Assembly: GCF_028368935.1 (NCBI RefSeq)
Contig: NZ_JAQNDK010000004.1
Span: forward strand, 124,001-188,000
Length of the DNA stretch: 64,000 nt
Source of the DNA: Sorangium aterium
GTDB taxonomy: Bacteria; Myxococcota_A; Polyangia; Polyangiales; Polyangiaceae
Reading direction: 5' to 3'
The notes beneath the pieces were generated by a model that had not been told where the DNA came from, searched no databases, and saw only the letters and a program-made list of their open reading frames with translations. How positions within the stretch are numbered: the stretch's first letter is position 1; the number at the start of each line of letters is the position of its first letter. Shown one piece after another: positions 59,433 to 64,000 of the stretch. A program made the translations under genes and the position numbers.

Positions 59433-59596
59433 GGCCCCCGGAGAGGGGGTCCGTGGGGCGGCGTGGGGGACGGACCGCTGTCTGAGCCCGATCGACGTTC
59501 TCTCTCCGGCGTGCGTAGCGCGCCGGAGAGAGAACGTCGATCGGGCGAGTTCGGTGGGGCCCCCGCGCCGCCCCACGGACACCCTCTCCGGGGGCC
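59433..59596. repeat. 164-bp nested inverted repeat
   Basis: The outer arms of 31 bp (59433-59463 and 59566-59596) are reverse complements with one mismatch. The inner arms of 25 bp (59487-59511 and 59521-59545) are perfect, with a nine-base loop at 59512-59520. The intervening 20-23 bp on each side pair only in part. The inner arm reads CCCGATCGACGTTCTCTCTC and the outer begins GGCCCCCGGAGAGGGGGTCC. The element lies 46 bp past the stop of the SRPBCC gene (minus strand). It could fold as a very long terminator-like hairpin or be a MITE or other palindromic mobile sequence. No gene is inside. Confidence 0.9.
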
Positions 59597-59642
59597 GGGC
59601 GGCCGGGGCCAGCGCCCTCTCCAGGGGCCAGTCGGCGCAGCG

Positions 59643-60107
59643 CTAGCTCGCCCGCCGTCGCTCCAGGTGCGTCTTCATCGCCTTGAGATCCCCGTGCACC
59701 GCCTTCTTGAAGCTGCCGATGAACAGCCGCCCCACCGTCTCCATGAACCAGCCCATCCCGGCGATCTCGCCCTCCATCTTGAGCAGCGTGCCGGCGCCCT
59801 CAGGCTCGAAGACATACCGGAAGCGGTAGGCCCCCCGCCCTGTGGTGCCCTTCTGCCCGTCGACGAAGAGGTCCAGACGCTTGCCAGGCTCCGCCGCCGT
59901 CACCTCGAACAGCTCGGTCGATTCCTTGCCGAACATCTTGCGGGTCTCACGCCACATCGCGCCCTTGCCGATGACGGCGCCCGTGAGCTTCTCTGCACGC
60001 ACGAAATTGGGCATCCAGTCGCCGAACGAATCGATGTCGGTCGCGAGCCGGAAGACGTCCTCGGGCGAGGCATCGAAGCGCTCTTCAATGGTGAACAGGA
60101 GCGGCAT
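59643..60107 (-). CDS. SRPBCC (polyketide cyclase/START-like) protein
   Basis: 154 residues from ATG 60107, chosen for GGAG nine bases upstream; the frame runs to 60173. The sequence begins LLFTIEERFDASPEDVFRLA and continues DIDSFGDWMPNFV, the usual opening of SRPBCC ligand-binding folds (strand, helix-loop with D-x-D-x-F/Y-x-x-W). Alternating strands and a long C-terminal helix FIGSFKKAVHGDLKAMKTHLE complete the helix-grip. The family binds lipids or polyketides; no ligand can be named. It stands alone, followed by the long nested palindrome and preceded by a 189-bp spacer with no gene. Confidence 0.82.
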   Translation of the reverse strand: MPLLFTIEERFDASPEDVFRLATDIDSFGDWMPNFVRAEKLTGAVIGKGAMWRETRKMFGKESTELFEVTAAEPGKRLDLFVDGQKGTTGRGAYRFRYVFEPEGAGTLLKMEGEIAGMGWFMETVGRLFIGSFKKAVHGDLKAMKTHLERRRAS

Positions 60108-60296
60108 CTCGTTCTTCTCCCAGGTTGGCCCGCGCGCCGTGCCATCGTGCCGGAACCGCTCCTTCTCCGTCAACGAGCGCGTCGGGCGCGCGCCGCCGCC
60201 GAGACGCCGGCGCTGCGGCGTCTCCCGTCGTTCTCGTCGTCCTCTTCGTCCCCGTCGTCCGTCCGAGTCGCGCGGCCCGGATCCGGCGTCGCGAGC

Positions 60297-61571
60297 TCAG
60301 CCCTTCTTGCCGGGCGGCAGCAGCATGCCCCGGTTGCCCGTCGCCCCCTGCATCGGGCGGTGAAGGACGATCTTTCGCCCCGCCTCGCGCCCGTGCGCGT
60401 GCGCCGCCGTCCGCTGGTTGCCCGCGTGGCGCAGGTGCTGCACGTGCGGGTGGCGCGTCCGATAGTAGCCGTCCAGATCGGCGTCCCTCACCCAGACGAG
60501 CCCCTGCTCCACGGAAACCTTCCGCTCCGTGTTCAGCTTCTCCAGGAACCCGAGCATCACCCCGGCCTGGTAGGTCCGCCGGTCCTTGTTGCCCTTCACC
60601 CCGTGGGTCCGCTTGTGCTCGCGCCACAGCTGCTCGGCCGTGTGGTGCAGGAACGCGTGCACGTAGGCCGCCATCTCCAGGTTCGCCGGCGTCCCGCAGA
60701 TCTCGAGGACGCTGCCCCGCTTGCCCTCGAGAGGCACGTAGACAGGCACCCAGATCGCCTCGACGAAGAAGTGCTTCCCGAGGATGCCGCCGACGATCCG
60801 CTCGGTCTCGCCCACGCGCCCGCTCGGCGCGCCGAGGTGGCGGAAGCCGTACTGCCGCGCGGCGCGCGCCTTCGCGACGTCGAGGTTGTACTTCAGCATC
60901 AGCCGCTGCGCGGCGCTCATCGCCGCCTGCGCCTCGTTCGCGTTCGGGCTGTCGGCGAGCGCGAGCAGCCGCGCGATGCGATCGAGGATCCGGGCGTCCA
61001 CGCTCGCCTCCGACGCGTCCCCGTCGCCGCGCGCGGCCGGATCCGCCGGCGAGCGCCCCGCGGCTGGCATCCCGGCCGCCGTCCCGTCGATGCCGAGGCG
61101 CGTGCACACCTCGCGGAACGCCGGCCCGTGCGCCGCCTCGTCCCTGACGCCCAGCACCTCGTGCACGTACTGGTGCGCCATCTCGTGCTTCAGCACCTCG
61201 ATCACGACGCCCCACGGCTGCGTCAGGACGAGCGGCCGCGAGATCTCGATCGCGCGCGCCTCCGAGACCCATCGCCCGAGCCGGCTCGCGGCGTCGGACA
61301 GCTCGATGGACGCAGACCGCAGCTTTCGCCGGAAATGCGTGTAGTTCAGGCTCTGGTACGCCGCCATGAGCTCGCGCACGAGCGCGGCCTCCAGCTCGGC
61401 GCTGAGCCTGGCCGCCGCCTCGAGCGGCGGCTCGGGCGCCGGCGCGCCCGGCGACGGCCGCGGCTCGGGCTGCGCGGCGGCCTCGGTCGACGCGGGTTCG
61501 GCCGGCGGCGCCGCGGCCCCGGGGGCCTGCTGCGCGCCGCGGATCCCGTTCAGGAAGAGCTGCTCCGCCAT
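60297..61571 (-). CDS. SprT-like metallopeptidase fused to DUF2786
   Basis: 424 residues from ATG 61571 (GGAGG seven bases upstream). An Ala/Pro-rich head (15-55) precedes a SprT-like domain: HEMAHQYVHE (zinc His129, Glu130, His133) and a third-ligand motif AAHGPAF (His148). DUF2786 follows at about 193-232 (ILDRIARLLALADSPNANEA, then AAQRLMLKYNLD). A further conserved-looking helical part reaches KIVLHRP and a Gly/Lys tail. SprT/SPRTN relatives degrade DNA-protein crosslinks in eukaryotes. The bacterial role is not established; cytoplasmic, with no signal peptide. It is divergent from the sulfatase-fold gene across 153 bp. Confidence 0.85.
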   Translation of the reverse strand: MAEQLFLNGIRGAQQAPGAAAPPAEPASTEAAAQPEPRPSPGAPAPEPPLEAAARLSAELEAALVRELMAAYQSLNYTHFRRKLRSASIELSDAASRLGRWVSEARAIEISRPLVLTQPWGVVIEVLKHEMAHQYVHEVLGVRDEAAHGPAFREVCTRLGIDGTAAGMPAAGRSPADPAARGDGDASEASVDARILDRIARLLALADSPNANEAQAAMSAAQRLMLKYNLDVAKARAARQYGFRHLGAPSGRVGETERIVGGILGKHFFVEAIWVPVYVPLEGKRGSVLEICGTPANLEMAAYVHAFLHHTAEQLWREHKRTHGVKGNKDRRTYQAGVMLGFLEKLNTERKVSVEQGLVWVRDADLDGYYRTRHPHVQHLRHAGNQRTAAHAHGREAGRKIVLHRPMQGATGNRGMLLPPGKKG

Positions 61572-61724
61572 GCGAACGCCTCCATGGCACGCCTCGCGCG
61601 GCGGTCGAAGGGTTTTCTCGTCCCCCGGGCGGGCAATCCCGGCCGGCGCCGTCACCCCGATGCCACCGAGCCGACTCAGAAACGTTCCCGGTACGCCACG
61701 TCCCCGGTAAACTCGCGCGCCTCC

Positions 61725-63785
61725 GTGCTCCGCTCCAAGGCGCTCAACGATCCCCCGTCGGTCGAGGCCGACGCCGCAAGCCGCTCGTCTCGCGGCCTCG
61801 CCCGCGATCTGGGCGCAGATCGCGCCGCGGCGCGCGCGCGGCTGCGCGCCGTCGCCCGCGTCCGCCGCCGCTACGGCCGCCTGTTCCTCGCGCTCCCGCT
61901 GCTCCTCATCGTGGTGGCGGACGTCCACATCCGCGGCGATCGCCTGCTCGATCTGGGCGGGAAGCACATCGCGAGCTACGTCGGCGCGATGGTCGAGAGC
62001 GCCGCGCTCTGGGGGCTCCTGCTCTTCGCGGCCTCGTCGCGGCGGGGCGCGTCGCGGTGGCTCGCGGCGCTGCTCTTCGTGGCGCTCGCGACGCTGTCGC
62101 TCGGCGGCCAGCTCTACTTCCACCGCCAGTACGCGACGTACCTCAACCTCGACGCGACGCTCTTCGGGACCTCGCTCTCGGCCAGCCTCTTCGGCCAGCT
62201 CCGGGCCGACGGCGAGAACTTCCTCCGCTCGGTCCTCCCGCCGCTCCTGCTCGCGATCGGGCTCGTGTGGCTGGGCCGGCGGATCGTGCGGCCCGGCCGC
62301 ACGGCGTGGGCCCGCGCCGCCCGCCTCGCCGCGCCCGCGGTCGTGGTGGCCGCGTTCGTCCTGCCGTGCTCCTACCGCACGGTGCAGGCCTCCACGCCCG
62401 ACGTCATCTACTTCCACGCGATCGGCGGCCTGCTCAAGGAGCTCGCCGGCGTCCAGACCACCGCGCAGGTGCGCCCCGGGCTCCGCACGCCGCCCTCGCT
62501 GCCGCCGGTCACCCCGCGGCCGGGCCCGCGGCGCAACGTCCTCTTCATCCTGACCGAGAGCGTGCGCGCCGACGCGACGTGCTCCGCGCGCGTGCCCGTC
62601 GGCGTCGGCGTCGTTGCCGGTGAGGCGCCCGTCGCGTGCCCCGGCACGCCGCGCATCGACGCGGCGGTCCCCGATCGGCTCCCGCTCACGCAGATGCGCT
62701 CGAACGCCTCGACGACGGCGATCGGGCTCGCGGTGCTCTGGTCCGGCCTCCAGCCGACAGCGACCCGCGAGGCGCTCCACACGGCGCCGCTCGTCTTCGA
62801 CTACGCGCACGCCGCCGGCTTCGACAGCGCCTACTGGACGAGCCACCACATGATGTTCGCCAACTCGCGCCTCTACGTGCAGGACCTGCCGGTCTCGCAC
62901 CAGTGCGGCGCGACCGAGCTCGATCCGCTCGCCGACATCGATCTCGGGGCCGACGACCGGCTGCTGTCGGCGCACGTCCAGTCCGAGGTGCTCTCGCTGC
63001 GCGAGCCGTTCCTCGCGGTCGCTCACTTCGGGAACACCCACGTCCCCTACCTCGTCGACCCGGAGGACGCGCCGTTCCAGCCCGCCCTCGAGAGCAAGGC
63101 GCCGGACGACAACGAGGCGTACCGCAACTTCTACAGGAACGCGGTCCACCGTCAGGACGCGGCCATCGCGGAGCTCATCCGCTTCGTCCGCAGCTCTCCG
63201 GTCGGCGAGCGCACGGTCATCGTCTTCACGTCGGACCACGGCGAGGCGTTCCGGGAGCACGGCCAGCTCGGCCACACGGGCTCGATCCTCGACGAGGAGA
63301 TCCGGGTGCCCGGATGGGTCGACGCGCCGCCGGGCACCCTGACGGCCGCGGAGGAGGGCGCGCTGCGCGCGGCCCGGGACGAGCCCGTCTTCCACACCGA
63401 TGTCACGCCGACCGTGCTCGACCTGATGGGCCTCTGGGAGGAGCCGGCGCTCGCGGAGTACCGGGCGGCGATGGTCGGGCACAGCCTGCTCCGGCCGTCG
63501 CCGGGGCCGGCGGCGCTGGCGCTCACGAACTGCACAGGGATCTGGGGCTGCGCGTTCAAGAACTGGGGGATGATGCGCGGCAACATGAAGCTCGAATCCC
63601 GCGCCTGGGACACTGCCTGGCACTGCTACGACGTGCTCGCCGACCCCCGCGAGCAGCGCGACCTCGGGCCGGCCGCCTGCGGCGACCTGCCCCGGCTCGC
63701 GGACGCCCTCTACGGCGGCCCCGCCGGCAGCGTCGACGTCCCCGCCCACCTCCGCGACCTCGCGGCGGTGCCTCGCCACGACTGA
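61725..63785 (+). CDS. LTA-synthase-like membrane sulfatase-fold enzyme
   Basis: 686 residues from GTG 61725. The frame is open far upstream, but only this part has protein character, and other starts in frame are not obvious. Five hydrophobic helices (for example LFLALPLLLIVVADV, AALWGLLLFAAS, WLAALLFVALATLSLGG) precede a large external domain with the sulfatase/alkaline-phosphatase fold: NVLFILTESVRADATCS near 285, YWTSHHMMFAN, HFGNTHVPYL and VIVFTSDHGEAFREHGQLGH with metal ligands. This is the plan of lipoteichoic-acid synthases and opgB/eptA-like phosphotransferases. In a Gram-negative host it probably moves a phospho-head-group onto an envelope glycan or lipid. Confidence 0.82.
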   Translation: MLRSKALNDPPSVEADAASRSSRGLARDLGADRAAARARLRAVARVRRRYGRLFLALPLLLIVVADVHIRGDRLLDLGGKHIASYVGAMVESAALWGLLLFAASSRRGASRWLAALLFVALATLSLGGQLYFHRQYATYLNLDATLFGTSLSASLFGQLRADGENFLRSVLPPLLLAIGLVWLGRRIVRPGRTAWARAARLAAPAVVVAAFVLPCSYRTVQASTPDVIYFHAIGGLLKELAGVQTTAQVRPGLRTPPSLPPVTPRPGPRRNVLFILTESVRADATCSARVPVGVGVVAGEAPVACPGTPRIDAAVPDRLPLTQMRSNASTTAIGLAVLWSGLQPTATREALHTAPLVFDYAHAAGFDSAYWTSHHMMFANSRLYVQDLPVSHQCGATELDPLADIDLGADDRLLSAHVQSEVLSLREPFLAVAHFGNTHVPYLVDPEDAPFQPALESKAPDDNEAYRNFYRNAVHRQDAAIAELIRFVRSSPVGERTVIVFTSDHGEAFREHGQLGHTGSILDEEIRVPGWVDAPPGTLTAAEEGALRAARDEPVFHTDVTPTVLDLMGLWEEPALAEYRAAMVGHSLLRPSPGPAALALTNCTGIWGCAFKNWGMMRGNMKLESRAWDTAWHCYDVLADPREQRDLGPAACGDLPRLADALYGGPAGSVDVPAHLRDLAAVPRHD

Positions 63786-63790
63786 TCCGG

Positions 63791-64000
63791 ATGACCCAGG
63801 ACATCGACCGAGAGGGCGGCGCGCTCGCCGAGCCGCCCGCGTCCCCCGCCATCAGCCTGCCCGCGCACGCGGACGATCGCCCCGCGCGCGCCGACGCTCG
63901 CGCCGCCCGCGCCCGCCCGCGCGCCGCGCGGAAGGCCGCGCTCCGCCGCGGCCGGCTGATCAGCGTTGCTCTCCTGGCCTCGCCGGCGCTCTGGCTCCTC
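63791..64000 (+). CDS. Unknown protein, 5' part (cut by window end)
   Basis: ATG 63791 is five bases after the stop of the sulfatase-fold gene, and the frame stays open to the window end (70 codons). The visible part starts MTQDIDREGGALAEPPASPA, then Arg/Ala-rich cytoplasmic sequence, then a hydrophobic stretch beginning LISVALLASPALWLL, a likely first membrane helix. It is probably a membrane partner co-transcribed with the preceding enzyme. No family can be named from this fragment. Confidence 0.6.
   Translation, partial: MTQDIDREGGALAEPPASPAISLPAHADDRPARADARAARARPRAARKAALRRGRLISVALLASPALWLL

Noticed and set aside
59463-61724. Upstream part of the long plus-strand frame ending at 63785
   Set aside because: It crosses the nested palindrome and lies antisense to the SRPBCC and SprT genes. 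Only the part after about 61725 has protein character.

Overview
The window is GC-rich DNA (roughly 70% by eye) with strong G/C third-position bias, long genes and short gaps. Gene content points to a myxobacterium of the Sorangium/Polyangium type: two eukaryote-like Ser/Thr kinases, three sensor histidine kinases, many predicted lipoproteins including Cys-rich ones, a DUF2169 protein, secreted plant-polymer glycosidases (GH5, GH16) and a caspase-like protease. This assignment is by analogy, not by alignment. No rRNA, tRNA, CRISPR array, prophage or intact insertion sequence was seen.

Layout. 1-7.7 kb: 3' end of a GH5 glycosidase, a secreted zinc protease, a decayed gene remnant, a long-chain acyl-CoA ligase, a lipase-like alpha/beta hydrolase and a peroxiredoxin-glutaredoxin hybrid. 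7.8-11.5 kb: a 30-bp tandem repeat, an Ogt-AlkA fusion behind an AraC-type regulator, and a GH16-like lipoprotein. 11.5-15.7 kb: a DUF2169 protein, then a tightly coupled operon (Cys-rich lipoprotein, porin, small PstS-like binding protein) whose porin starts at TTG inside a TTGA overlap. 16.2-19.6 kb: two compact modules on the minus strand, HD domain / sigma-4-like HTH / nucleotidyltransferase with overlapping ends, and an EACC1-like membrane protein coupled by ATGA to a caspase / EF-hand / FHA protein. The second module looks like a conflict or cell-death effector unit and is the most notable system here.

19.9-24.5 kb: DUF1990, an unknown protein, a Tat-exported HAD hydrolase and a divergent LysR regulator separated by an 8-bp microsatellite, and a small Cys-rich lipoprotein. 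24.5-29.3 kb: TypA/BipA, then a consensus promoter, a cobalamin riboswitch and a TonB-dependent receptor. 29.8-37 kb: signalling genes (PAS-PAS hybrid kinase, membrane histidine kinase behind a lipoprotein, soluble Ser/Thr kinase with a coiled-coil tail). 37.5-46.4 kb: membrane pyrophosphatase, a small Cys-pair protein, a PhoX-family lipoprotein with a collagen-like stalk followed at once by a diheme protein, a MITE-like element and a MATE exporter.

46.5-64 kb, mostly minus strand: PanD; a 58-residue protein coupled by TGATG to a single-pass membrane protein; a metallophosphoesterase lipoprotein; DUF1232; a CxGxC-repeat protein ending at a 25-bp-stem hairpin; a Ser/Thr kinase next to a membrane dipeptidase; a TPR-like lytic transglycosylase; a monoheme cytochrome; a histidine kinase; a 164-bp nested palindrome; an SRPBCC protein; a SprT-DUF2786 fusion; and, divergently, an LTA-synthase-like sulfatase-fold membrane enzyme followed by a gene cut by the window end.
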